Source: an uncultured Opitutia bacterium (GTDB taxonomy: Bacteria; Verrucomicrobiota; Verrucomicrobiia; Opitutales; CAJWYM01). From it: DNA of 42,363 nucleotides. Below are positions 1 to 8,239 of the stretch, in pieces (positions within the stretch are counted from its first letter, which is position 1; every line of letters starts with the position of its first letter). The translations under genes and the position numbers were made by a program. The DNA is taken from positions 1-42,363 of the forward strand of contig CAJWYM010000025.1 in the NCBI GenBank assembly GCA_913049555.1, read 5' to 3'. The notes below the pieces were generated by a model. The model did not search any database. It was not told the DNA's origin and saw nothing but the letters and a program-made list of their open reading frames with translations.

Positions 1-909
1 ACAAAAAAGAACTTGAGAATAAGTGTGTGTCTCTCCTGGTGGAGCCCAGCGACTGGCAGCGGTCGGTCCAAAGAGTCCATGAGTTGGGATTCCTAGTGCA
101 GCAGCAATATGAAGAGGGGCTGTGTCGGGAGAAATAAAGAGTTTTGCCTGAGAAACAATATCGATAAAATCATAGAGGGTTCTTGTTTTTGGGATGGGAT
201 GAATGCTTGGATCCATTTCATTCAGATGATTGAGTAATGCTAATTCCCTATCGGAGGGGCCTGTCGAAAAGTAGACTCTTTTATTCATACTTTTGAATAC
301 TGAGTGAAGTTGGACCCAGTTGTTTAAAGACCACTCTTTTTTTGGCACACTGGTTGATAGATGGCAGACGATCGAGTCTTTGTGTATATGAAGCGATGGG
401 TGAATGTCCTTGCGCTCTTTTTGAGGCAATTCAAGTTCTAGGTTCGAGGAGGGTTTGATTCCCCACTGGGATAGGATATAGATATCTCTAATAATTTCAT
501 GTCGGGTGGTGTCCAGTTCTTCAATTTGTTCGTGATAACAAAAAGTGCGGATTGGCTTCCATCTTGGCTCCGCAGATGCAAGTCTTCTTTTGGCCCCGAT
601 AAGAAAACTCACAAAAGCACCTCGATCATTGCCAACAAAGTCCACGGATCGGTCAAACTTTTCCAAGCGCAAATTTTTGATAACTGGAAAAGAAGCTTTG
701 TAATTGGATTTCCCTCGAATGCGAGGAAATGACCATACTTTTTTAATCCATGGAATTGCCTTCAAAGCAGGAACTGCTTCTTCTGCGACTAGAGCATGCA
801 ATTCGCAATCCGGCCACTTTTCCTTGATAGATCTTAGCGCTGGAACCATGATTGCAACATCCCCAAGGTACTTGAATTTGATCGCTAATATCTTCCTTGG
901 AACGGTCAT
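1..909 (-). CDS. Glycosyltransferase family 9 (heptosyltransferase-like), 3' end cut by window edge
   Basis: Reading the minus strand from the ATG at 909 gives 303 uninterrupted codons that run off the left edge, so the C-terminus is missing. The N-terminus has the GT9 glycine motif (KYLGDV, residues 13-18). Near residue 270 is the family signature SPDTAPLHIAAALGIP followed by LFGPT, the nucleotide-sugar binding region of ADP-heptose:LPS heptosyltransferases (WaaF/WaaC/RfaQ type). The family transfers sugars to the lipopolysaccharide core on the cytoplasmic side of the inner membrane. The start overlaps the stop of the upstream dehydrogenase by one base (TAATG), which indicates translational coupling. 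The exact acceptor cannot be told from sequence. Confidence 0.87.
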   Translation of the reverse strand, partial: MTVPRKILAIKFKYLGDVAIMVPALRSIKEKWPDCELHALVAEEAVPALKAIPWIKKVWSFPRIRGKSNYKASFPVIKNLRLEKFDRSVDFVGNDRGAFVSFLIGAKRRLASAEPRWKPIRTFCYHEQIEELDTTRHEIIRDIYILSQWGIKPSSNLELELPQKERKDIHPSLHIHKDSIVCHLSTSVPKKEWSLNNWVQLHSVFKSMNKRVYFSTGPSDRELALLNHLNEMDPSIHPIPKTRTLYDFIDIVSQAKLFISPDTAPLHIAAALGIPTHGLFGPTAASRWAPPGETHTYSQVLFC

Positions 910-1808
910 TAGGTACTGATCGTTGCTGGATCAACATGATTCATTTGCGCCAAAACTTTGAAAAGTGCTTGAGTCCCATCTTCTTCCAGTCCTTGGGCCG
1001 CGGCAGCTGTATAAAATTGTTTGGCCAATGCCAAACCAGGCAAGGATAGATTCATGCGCATACTTTCGTGGAGGGCAATGTCCATATCTTTGATAAAGTG
1101 TTTTATGTAAAATCCAGGAGAGAAATCATTGTTTACAATCGCAAGGCCTAGATTGTTCAAGCTATAAGAAGCAGCGGCTCCATTACTGAGAATTTCAATG
1201 ACTTTTTTGGGGTTCAATCCAGATTTATAGGCATAAAGAAGGGCTTCCACAACTCCAATCATGGTGGTGGCAATGAGAGTTTGATTGCAAACTTTTGTAT
1301 GTTGTCCTGCCCCGGCTTCTCCCATCAGTTCGATGCTTTTTCCTAAAATTTTGAATAGAGGAAGGACCCGATGATAAGCTGAGGGATCTCCACCCACCAT
1401 GATAGATAAGCTAGCCTCTGAAGCTCCTTTTGGTCCTCCAGATACTGGGGCATCGAGACAGTAGATGGACTTCTTTACACCTTTTAGGCTCAGTTCTTTT
1501 GCCAAAGAGGGTCGGGAGCTTGTCATGTCTATGCAAATGGTATCTTTTCTGGCTGTCGAAAAAATGCCATCTTCTTCCAAATAAATGGAAGCAACATCTT
1601 GAGGATAACCAACAATACTAAAAACAACATCACTGTTTTGAGCAACTTCCGCTGGTGAATAACAAACAGTCGCCCCTTTAAATCCAAGTTTTTCAGCTTT
1701 TTCTGGACTTCGATTGTAAACAAAAGTTTTGTATCCGTTTTTCATTAAATGAGCGCACATAGGAGCTCCCATCAATCCTGTACCTATCCAACCAATATTT
1801 CCCTTCAT
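909..1808 (-). CDS. NAD(P)-dependent beta-hydroxyacid dehydrogenase (3-hydroxyisobutyrate dehydrogenase family)
   Basis: A 299-residue protein of normal family length. The N-terminal Rossmann fold carries GTGLMGAPM (residues 9-17). The substrate-binding signature DAPVSGGPKGA lies in the middle, and the catalytic lysine is K172 in GAGQHTKVCNQ. A helical C-terminal domain follows. Members oxidise 3-hydroxyisobutyrate or reduce tartronate semialdehyde, glyoxylate or succinic semialdehyde in the cytoplasm; the sequence alone does not fix the substrate. It lies 13 bp after rlmN and overlaps the glycosyltransferase start, so it is part of the long minus-strand run. A GLYR/GarR-type role is possible given gcvP in the same run, but that is inference. 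Confidence 0.88.
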   Translation of the reverse strand: MKGNIGWIGTGLMGAPMCAHLMKNGYKTFVYNRSPEKAEKLGFKGATVCYSPAEVAQNSDVVFSIVGYPQDVASIYLEEDGIFSTARKDTICIDMTSSRPSLAKELSLKGVKKSIYCLDAPVSGGPKGASEASLSIMVGGDPSAYHRVLPLFKILGKSIELMGEAGAGQHTKVCNQTLIATTMIGVVEALLYAYKSGLNPKKVIEILSNGAAASYSLNNLGLAIVNNDFSPGFYIKHFIKDMDIALHESMRMNLSLPGLALAKQFYTAAAAQGLEEDGTQALFKVLAQMNHVDPATIST

Positions 1809-1821
1809 AGTCTAACCTTAT

Positions 1822-2934
1822 TCAACGATTGCCTTTAGTAGCCGGTACGAGAGCGCCGTCTTTTTCTTTTTTGAGTCTAAGTTGTCCACAGGCCGCATCA
1901 ATATCATGCCCTTTTTCTTTTCTCAGAGTGACTGAGACTTTATGATCACTGAGAACCTTGGCGAAAGATTGTTGCTTGTTTAAGGGCGGTCGAATCCAAT
2001 CCAAACCCTCTACATTGTTGTAAGGAATAAGATTTACATGAGCATGCAAATCATTGGCTATTTTACTCAATTCTTTCGCTTGATCCAAGGAGTCATTCAC
2101 ATCTTGAATCAAAATAAATTCAAGAGTTACCATGCGTCCATGTTTTGATGAGAAAGACTTGATAGCGGGTAAGAGTTCCTCTAATGGATATTTTCGATTG
2201 ACAGGCATTATTTTTTGCCGGACTTCATTGGTTGCTCCATGCAAACTGACTGCTAAACGAAAGCTGAAAGGTTCTTCCGCTAATTTTAAGATACTGGGAA
2301 CGACTCCTGAAGTAGAAATGGTAACCCGCCTTGCTCCAAAGTTGAGCCCCCATTTAGCATTTACGATCCGAAGAGCTTGGATCAGGTTCTCATAATTGGC
2401 TAGAGGTTCTCCCATTCCCATGACAACAATGTTGTCAAAAGAGGCGATTTCTTCTTTTTTTCGATCGGTGTAGGGGTCCTCCAGTTCGCAAACTTGCATC
2501 AGCTGTGAGACAATTTCACCACTGGTTAAATCTCTCTTCCAACCGGCCAATCCAGAGGCACAAAATTTACAGCCATAAGCACAACCAACTTGGGTTGAAA
2601 TACAGATTGTCTTTCTCGAGTTTTCAACCCCAACTCCTTCCTGAGGAGCACGAATAATAACGGTCTCGATCAAAGACTCATCGCTCATTTTTAAGAGGAG
2701 TTTATTCGTCACATCTCTGGATGTATTTTTTAAAATCAAGTTTCCTTTGGAAATAGAATAATTCTCAATCAACCAATTTCTAAGTTTTTGAGAAAGATTT
2801 GTCATATCCTCGAATCTTGAAATCCTTTTTTTATAAAGCCATTCTAGGATCTGCGTAGACCGAAAAGTAGGTTCTTTGATCTTTTGCAGTTGTTCTGAAA
2901 GCGTTTCTTTTGTCTCTGAATAAATCGATCGCAT
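1822..2934 (-). CDS. rlmN: Dual-specificity RNA methyltransferase RlmN
   Basis: A 370-residue radical SAM enzyme that makes 2-methyladenosine at 23S rRNA A2503 and at tRNA position 37. The radical SAM cluster motif CAYGCKFC has its cysteines at residues 118, 122 and 125. The resolving/methyl-carrying C-terminal cysteine is C349 in the conserved AACGQL. The N-terminal region (about 1-80) is the usual RlmN accessory domain, with ILEWLYKKR. MGMGEPLANY matches the conserved GGEP-like stretch. The ATG start abuts the stop of the upstream ExoD-family gene. Length and all key residues are normal. Confidence 0.97.
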   Translation of the reverse strand: MRSIYSETKETLSEQLQKIKEPTFRSTQILEWLYKKRISRFEDMTNLSQKLRNWLIENYSISKGNLILKNTSRDVTNKLLLKMSDESLIETVIIRAPQEGVGVENSRKTICISTQVGCAYGCKFCASGLAGWKRDLTSGEIVSQLMQVCELEDPYTDRKKEEIASFDNIVVMGMGEPLANYENLIQALRIVNAKWGLNFGARRVTISTSGVVPSILKLAEEPFSFRLAVSLHGATNEVRQKIMPVNRKYPLEELLPAIKSFSSKHGRMVTLEFILIQDVNDSLDQAKELSKIANDLHAHVNLIPYNNVEGLDWIRPPLNKQQSFAKVLSDHKVSVTLRKEKGHDIDAACGQLRLKKEKDGALVPATKGNR

Positions 2935-3585
2935 TTAAAACAATCCTTTTAAGTTTTCAATCACTAGTTCTCTCATTTCATCCGTGGCTGACCATCCAAA
3001 CTTTAATAATAAAGGGAAACACCAAAATAGAATAAAACTGTACAGCACAACTGCGAAAGTTCCTAATAAAAAAGTCAAAAAGAGCAAAAGCCCATCCTCC
3101 TCCGAAAGAGCTGCTCCAATTAAAAAAATTACGCCCGCTGGAGCGGTGTTGGTAAATGGGATTGGTAAAATCATTAGAGCCGCCATCAACATGACTACTA
3201 GGCCCATCACTCGATGCCCCTGATTGCTTGTTAAAAAGTTGTTCCTAGGACGGATGATTTTTTCTAGTTTTTTAAGAAATTTAGCACCAGAGCCGATCAT
3301 TTTTTCAGCGATTCTGTAACTCAGTTCCAAGTTTCTTGCTTTTTTAAATAGCAAAGGTTTTCTACAACCTCTTAACATTTGTAACCCTAAGATAATTAAT
3401 GCAATCCCGAAAGGGGTACTGTATCCTGGAGCTGGAACAGGCAATGCACTGGGTAAGGATAAAATGAGTAGAATCAACCCAAAACCTTTCTCTTGTGCAC
3501 GATCAGTCAGGTCTCCAATACTGATAGGTGTGCCATCCGGTACTTCGAGCGTTTTTTGTAGTGTGTCCGATAAACTATGACTCAT
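2935..3585 (-). CDS. ExoD-family integral membrane protein
   Basis: A 216-residue protein that fits the ExoD (exopolysaccharide synthesis) family. A short cytoplasmic N-terminus contains the conserved phrase ISIGDLTDRAQEKGFG (residues 20-35). It is followed by hydrophobic segments with the family's proline pattern SLPSALPVPAPGYSTPFG, and by two or three further membrane segments near residues 125-200. ExoD was named for an exopolysaccharide and alkali-sensitivity phenotype in Rhizobium; its biochemical function is unknown. The ATG overlaps the stop of the amidase next to it by four bases (ATGA), which points to coupling. Confidence 0.88.
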   Translation of the reverse strand: MSHSLSDTLQKTLEVPDGTPISIGDLTDRAQEKGFGLILLILSLPSALPVPAPGYSTPFGIALIILGLQMLRGCRKPLLFKKARNLELSYRIAEKMIGSGAKFLKKLEKIIRPRNNFLTSNQGHRVMGLVVMLMAALMILPIPFTNTAPAGVIFLIGAALSEEDGLLLFLTFLLGTFAVVLYSFILFWCFPLLLKFGWSATDEMRELVIENLKGLF

Positions 3586-4442
3586 GCATCTATCCAGCGT
3601 TTGGTAATTTTTGTGTAACTATCTAATCTACGGTCTCTGTAAAAGGGCCATATTTTTCTAAAATCGTCAATTTCTTTTAAATCTACCTCGCAGATAAGGA
3701 TCTCCTCATTGTCAGGGGAGGCTTTCGCGATGATTTCTCCATAGGGATTGGATACAAAGGATTGTCCCCAAAATTGGGTTCCCTTTTCTTTACCAACTCG
3801 GTTCACTGCTGCGATAAAACACCCGTTTGCCACTCCGTGTCCTTTTTGAACTGTCTCCCAGGCGTTGTGCTGTGAAAAACCCAAACGTTCTTTTTCTTCT
3901 GGCAACCAGCCGATTGCAGTCGGAAAAAAAATGATTTTTGCTCCCTGAAGAGCTGTCAACCTCACCGCTTCAGGAAACCATTGGTCCCAACAAATAAGCA
4001 CCCCTATTTTCCCGTAAGAAGTTTCGATTGCGACATAGCCTAAATCACCTTCGGTAAAATAAAATTTTTCATGAAACCCAGGGTCTTCAGGAATGTGCAT
4101 TTTCCTATATTTTCCAAGGATATTCCCCTCCTCATTGTAAACAATCGTAGTATTGTGAAAAAGACCGGGTCCCCTCTTTTCAAATTGTGAGGCGATTAAA
4201 ACAATCCTATTCGCCCTTGCTAATTGAGAGATTTGATCACTGGATTTACCAGGAATTTTTTCAGCCAAATCAAAATGTTCCACCTTCTCTTCATTGCAGA
4301 AATAGTCTGTCAGGAATAGTTCCTGAAGGCAAACAATCTGAGCCCCTTGTTTGGAAGCTTTGACAATCGCTTCTTGGTGCTTCGCTAAATTGTTTTCTTT
4401 GCTGCCTGCAGATTCAAGCTGAATAAGTGCAATCTTGACCAT
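3582..4442 (-). CDS. aguB: N-carbamoylputrescine amidase (nitrilase superfamily)
   Basis: A 286-residue carbon-nitrogen hydrolase with the Glu-Lys-Cys triad visible: E41 (LQELFL), K114 (KYRKMHIPEDPGF) and C151 (VLICWDQWFPEA). The stretch CWDQWFPEAVRL then GAKIIFFPTAIGW is characteristic of AguB within the superfamily. AguB hydrolyses N-carbamoylputrescine to putrescine, CO2 and ammonia, the last step of the agmatine route. The usual partner, agmatine deiminase (aguA), is not in this window. It starts directly after the VOC gene stop and overlaps the ExoD gene by four bases. A related omega-amidase-like activity cannot be excluded. Confidence 0.9.
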   Translation of the reverse strand: MVKIALIQLESAGSKENNLAKHQEAIVKASKQGAQIVCLQELFLTDYFCNEEKVEHFDLAEKIPGKSSDQISQLARANRIVLIASQFEKRGPGLFHNTTIVYNEEGNILGKYRKMHIPEDPGFHEKFYFTEGDLGYVAIETSYGKIGVLICWDQWFPEAVRLTALQGAKIIFFPTAIGWLPEEKERLGFSQHNAWETVQKGHGVANGCFIAAVNRVGKEKGTQFWGQSFVSNPYGEIIAKASPDNEEILICEVDLKEIDDFRKIWPFYRDRRLDSYTKITKRWIDA

Positions 4443-4904
4443 CTATTTGTACTGAGCAAATTCAATGATCACCCCATCTGGATCCGTGAAGTAGCACAAG
4501 CTTTTTTCGCCATCATCGTGTTGAACCACACCCATAGGAACGGTTACGGGATGAGAAAAAGTTTGGATTCCATTGGCTTTCAAACGGTCTACCATTTCAT
4601 CCATATTATCGATTTGAATTGCAAAATGTCGAAGCCCTTGAGTATTGGCCTGGGAGTTCTCTTGAACTTTGCGACCTAAAGGTTCTATGTATTGAAGAAG
4701 TTCGATGCGAGGTTCCCCTCCCTGAGCTCGTACGTAGGCAACTTTTGCCTTTACTCCCTTGAGACCTACAATCCTATCAATCCACTCTCCTTCGAGGGTA
4801 GCTCGTTTGATTTCAGAAAAATTCAATACTTTTGTGTAAAAGTCTACCGACCTGTCTAGATTGGAAACAACGATGTTGAAATGGTCAATTTTCGAAAGGC
4901 TCAT
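4443..4904 (-). CDS. VOC-superfamily (glyoxalase/dioxygenase-fold) protein
   Basis: A 153-residue single-domain vicinal oxygen chelate protein. The opening KIDHFNIVVSNLDRSVDFYTKVL is the beta-alpha-beta start with a metal-ligand histidine (H8). A second half with LRHFAIQIDNMDEMVDRL and the end CYFTDPDGVIIEFAQ give another histidine and the terminal glutamate typical of metal sites. The family includes methylmalonyl-CoA epimerase, glyoxalase I, extradiol dioxygenases and lyases. The sequence does not settle which, although the layout resembles the lactoylglutathione-lyase-like proteins. Its ATG overlaps the stop of the coiled-coil protein by four bases and its stop abuts aguB. Confidence 0.88.
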   Translation of the reverse strand: MSLSKIDHFNIVVSNLDRSVDFYTKVLNFSEIKRATLEGEWIDRIVGLKGVKAKVAYVRAQGGEPRIELLQYIEPLGRKVQENSQANTQGLRHFAIQIDNMDEMVDRLKANGIQTFSHPVTVPMGVVQHDDGEKSLCYFTDPDGVIIEFAQYK

Positions 4905-6595
4905 TTGAATTTAAACTCTAAATTGTTCGTTCTTTTCATTCTGCTTTTATGAATTTCTAAAAATTGACTTACATTGAAGGAAGGGTAAATAGACATGGAT
5001 TCTTGAATCTCGATCTCAGTGGATTTTAAGGCGAATTTATTATTTCCCATGATGCCTAAGAATTCTCCTTTCAGGGTAAAGACCAAGTCGTTCACAGAGG
5101 GTGAAAAATCACCAAAGAGTTTACTTAAAATGCGACTGTCCATTTTTAAAAATTGGGGGTTTTCCGGCTCGATCTGAAAGGTCGTTTCCCCAAATTTTTT
5201 CTTTTCACTGTTAACAATCGCAACGGTAGAATGACTAAAGGGGTTTTGACTGATCGGGTAAATTGCGAGTTGGCTTGCTTCAGTAAGGCGTTCACTGATA
5301 GGAATGACCGCAATTCTTGGATCTGCTTTTAAAAAGCCAATCTTAGTGATTGGACTGGTTGCATTGCCTGCAATTAAAGTACCTTCTATGGAAAGAACAC
5401 TGTTGTTATAATTATTGGGTTCCAAGGGGGTTTGGACCGTATTAAAAAGCAGGTATTCTGAGTTCCCTTGCTTCAAAAGAATCGTGTCCATTTTAAAGTT
5501 TTTGGACCGTTCTCCGAATAAGGAATCGAGCTCAAATTTAAGCTGAACCTTCACTTTGTTTTGCGAAAAGGTTTGATAAATTTCGTTGCAAGTAAGCGCT
5601 TGTAGGTCCTCCACCTCTTTTTTGATGTCCCCAGTATTCAGAACAAGTTCAGAAACATTTTCAGAAAGTCTTTCCGTTTGTTTGTGCAGAATCTGTCTCT
5701 CTTGTCTCTCCAAAGAGACTTGTTCTTGAGTTTGAGCCAAGGATTGTCGCAACTGATCTTTTTCTTTATCCGCAGCCTCTAATTGAAATTGTAGGACGAG
5801 CGCTTGTTTTCTTTGGTTTTGAAGTTCTTGTTGGAGCAATGAAGTGATTTTTATTTGTTCCAAAATCTCTTCTTGACTGCTTTGTTCAACATCGGTTTTT
5901 TGTTTTTCGACATTGGAAAGTCTTGATTGTAGCTGAAGCGTTTCTATTTCAGTAATATTCAATTTTTCTAAAAGCTCCAATTTCTTTTGTTCTTCTTTCA
6001 TTTTTGCTGATTGTAACTCCACTAAAGAATCTTCAATTCTAGCTTTTTCTGTGATGGTGTTGTTGAGTTGGAGCACGACTTTGTCCGTATTCCTTTCTAA
6101 TTCAGCACTCTTTAGATTGACCTCATTCATTTCAGATTGAAGGGTCTGGTTGGTTTGAAGCAATTCATCGGCAGTTTTAACTGCGATTTCGAGGCTTTTT
6201 TCCGCTTTTTTAAGGGAAACTTCTTGATCTTCTTGGGACTGTCTCGCATTAGCAAGGTCCTTACTGAGTTTTTGTTTTTCCTCAATCACTTCCTTTTGTT
6301 CGAGTGCTAGCAGTCGTAATTCCTCCTCTGTCTTTTTTAAATCTGCAGCTTGCTTTGCAATTTCTTGTTCTGTACTACTTAAATCAGAGACTAAACTTGT
6401 CTGCGCTTGTTTTTGTTGTTCAAGGGAGATTTCCAAAGCCTCAATGAGGTCTTGACTGGCATCCGTCTTTTGGTTCTCTGCCATGGATTCGAGACCTTCA
6501 TTCAATGGATCCTCATTAGGCAAGTCAAAATTAACAAAACCTAAGAGGCTTAGTAAAAGGAAGTCACAAATGATAAGCAATAAGCTCTTATTCAT
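4901..6595 (-). CDS. Membrane-anchored coiled-coil protein with degenerate trypsin-like C-terminal domain; possible MotB/ExbD-like subunit
   Basis: A 564-residue protein not assignable to a named family by eye. It starts with one hydrophobic helix (residues 4-22) that contains an aspartate, ICDFLLLSLLGFV. This is the layout of the single TM segment of MotB/ExbD/TolR, where the Asp binds the driving ion. Residues about 33-330 form a long coiled coil rich in Gln, Glu, Lys and Leu. From about residue 345 there is a compact beta-rich domain ending in GDFSPSVNDLVF...GEFLGIM (near 493). This resembles the GDSGGP...G.VVGI end of trypsin-like folds but lacks the catalytic serine context, so it is probably inactive. 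It begins directly after the stop of the multi-TM gene. That it is a protein gene is secure; the MotB-like role is inference. Confidence 0.85.
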   Translation of the reverse strand: MNKSLLLIICDFLLLSLLGFVNFDLPNEDPLNEGLESMAENQKTDASQDLIEALEISLEQQKQAQTSLVSDLSSTEQEIAKQAADLKKTEEELRLLALEQKEVIEEKQKLSKDLANARQSQEDQEVSLKKAEKSLEIAVKTADELLQTNQTLQSEMNEVNLKSAELERNTDKVVLQLNNTITEKARIEDSLVELQSAKMKEEQKKLELLEKLNITEIETLQLQSRLSNVEKQKTDVEQSSQEEILEQIKITSLLQQELQNQRKQALVLQFQLEAADKEKDQLRQSLAQTQEQVSLERQERQILHKQTERLSENVSELVLNTGDIKKEVEDLQALTCNEIYQTFSQNKVKVQLKFELDSLFGERSKNFKMDTILLKQGNSEYLLFNTVQTPLEPNNYNNSVLSIEGTLIAGNATSPITKIGFLKADPRIAVIPISERLTEASQLAIYPISQNPFSHSTVAIVNSEKKKFGETTFQIEPENPQFLKMDSRILSKLFGDFSPSVNDLVFTLKGEFLGIMGNNKFALKSTEIEIQESMSIYPSFNVSQFLEIHKSRMKRTNNLEFKFK

Positions 6596-8227
6596 TTATT
6601 TGTTGTGTTGCTCCATAATTAGAGAGTTGCGAAGGGGGCGAACATTGAAAATTTTGAGGATTGCGACAAATATAATCCCAAATAGGGTGGATGCATATGC
6701 AGTAATTAAACTAGCATTTAAAACGCCAAACGCTAAAAGAATCAAAGAACAAACAGTTCCACCTAGACCAACATAAAGGCCTGCATCGAATAAGTTGTCT
6801 TCATTGTCCAGTAGTTTGAGTTTTAGGATTGGATCCTTCGTTTGTTTTTTAATATCGGCAATGCGAAGAAGACCATAATAGTAAATGGCGATTTGAGCTA
6901 AAAAGAAGAGGATTAAAATGATAATACTCACTTTATCTAATGGGTCGGCAGCGGATTTAAGCATGGTGTTTTCTGAATTTGCGGAGAGGTTAATTAAATC
7001 TAAAGTTGCAATGTCTGGTGGTCGCTTTGATTCGCCTTGCAAAATAGAGGGTTCTAAGGTCAAAACAACGAGGCTAGCAAAAAAAGTTGCAAAAGCCAGA
7101 TCGGCTGAGATTGCAAGACTGAATGAGTGGGCGCTGATTCTTCGCTCCCTAAACTGTAGGAGTAAAAAGTGTGAGACCGCTAATCCTGAAATCAACAGCA
7201 GGAAAAGTTTGAGTAAAATTCCGAGAGTTTTTGAGTCAAAGGTAGCTTTTCGCATTCCCTCTAAAATTAAATCAGGGATTAGAAACTGGATGGAACGCAT
7301 CGCTTTGTTCTCACGGTAGATCGGTTTTTCTGTATTTATCAACTCATTGAGAGAGGCAGTTCCTAGTGAAAGAGCAAATTCAATATCTGCCATTCCTGTT
7401 TTTGGGTGGAGTTGGTAATAGAAGTTGAGTTTCTGGACAGAATCACTCAGTAATGAAGCAGCAAGGATTGTATTAGAATCTTTGGGCGAATCGAGAGCCA
7501 TGCGAACTAAATCTTGAATTTCTTGGAGACTTTCACAATTGCTAATAATCGCTTTACAGATTCCCCAATTGTATCGGTTGAGCAGACTTAGAATCGATTT
7601 GTAAGTATTTTCAACTTGATTGAAAGAAGTGTCTACGGATTGAAGGCTTTGACTTCGGTGAAATTTAAAATCAATCAGCAACTCATCAAGAATAGAATTC
7701 TCCTCCATCATGAGTGCAAATGAATTGATGACGGCATCCAAAGGGGCTCCAGAAGAGGAGTCTACAGGTTTAAAAAAGCGCCAACCCATTAAATTTTTTG
7801 TGTCCAAGATCCATTGAATGTTTTGATTCACTGAATATTTGAAGTGGTATTTTAATTGATTTCTTACTTCTGGTTGCAATAAAAAAGGAAGAATGTTCGG
7901 CTCTTTGTATCTATAATTCAGTTCCGTCTGTATTTTAACTAACAATTGACTGCTGGATCCGATTGCATCCAAATTAGGCGAGGATTCTAAAAGGGTTCTA
8001 TCTTCGAACTCCTCGCCCTTTGCCAATCGTTGGTTCACATTTAATAAGAAGGCTGCGATTTCTTCTTTACCTGCCATCAATGCTTCTTCGGCATGAGCCT
8101 CTAAGGAATGGTTCTCATTTTTGAAACCTTGTAAAAATGTTTGAGAAGTGGCACTGAAATAAACAGGCATCCCAACTCCCAGAACGAGAGTAATGAGTGC
8201 TATGATAAATATGATACCACTTTTCAC
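6596..8227 (-). CDS. Multi-TM membrane protein with large extracytoplasmic domain; possible MotA/ExbB-like channel subunit
   Basis: A 543-residue protein starting at a GTG codon, 12 bp after gcvP. It has an N-terminal membrane segment (residues 4-24) and a mainly helical soluble region to about 330, probably extracytoplasmic. Four to five further membrane segments follow (about 333-357, 372-395, 428-450 and 485-530). The last pair reads GLGGTVCSLILLAFGVL then AYASTLFGIIFVAILKIFN followed by VRPL. This recalls TM3-TM4 of MotA/ExbB/TolQ proteins, with a GTV motif, a small-residue T-L-x-G-I segment and a basic exit. I do not recognise a named family. The next gene starts at the base after its stop, so the two proteins are very likely made together. 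The channel role is inference. Confidence 0.83.
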   Translation of the reverse strand: MKSGIIFIIALITLVLGVGMPVYFSATSQTFLQGFKNENHSLEAHAEEALMAGKEEIAAFLLNVNQRLAKGEEFEDRTLLESSPNLDAIGSSSQLLVKIQTELNYRYKEPNILPFLLQPEVRNQLKYHFKYSVNQNIQWILDTKNLMGWRFFKPVDSSSGAPLDAVINSFALMMEENSILDELLIDFKFHRSQSLQSVDTSFNQVENTYKSILSLLNRYNWGICKAIISNCESLQEIQDLVRMALDSPKDSNTILAASLLSDSVQKLNFYYQLHPKTGMADIEFALSLGTASLNELINTEKPIYRENKAMRSIQFLIPDLILEGMRKATFDSKTLGILLKLFLLLISGLAVSHFLLLQFRERRISAHSFSLAISADLAFATFFASLVVLTLEPSILQGESKRPPDIATLDLINLSANSENTMLKSAADPLDKVSIIILILFFLAQIAIYYYGLLRIADIKKQTKDPILKLKLLDNEDNLFDAGLYVGLGGTVCSLILLAFGVLNASLITAYASTLFGIIFVAILKIFNVRPLRNSLIMEQHNK

Positions 8228-8239
8228 AGAATTTAATTC

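Noticed and set aside
4901-8227. Calling the membrane pair a Zorya defence system (ZorA/ZorB)
   Set aside because: The MotA/MotB-like hints are weak, the peptidoglycan-binding OmpA-type domain of ZorB is not visible, and no ZorC/D/E helicase or nuclease genes adjoin. The SNF2 gene is 6 kb away on the far side of unrelated genes.
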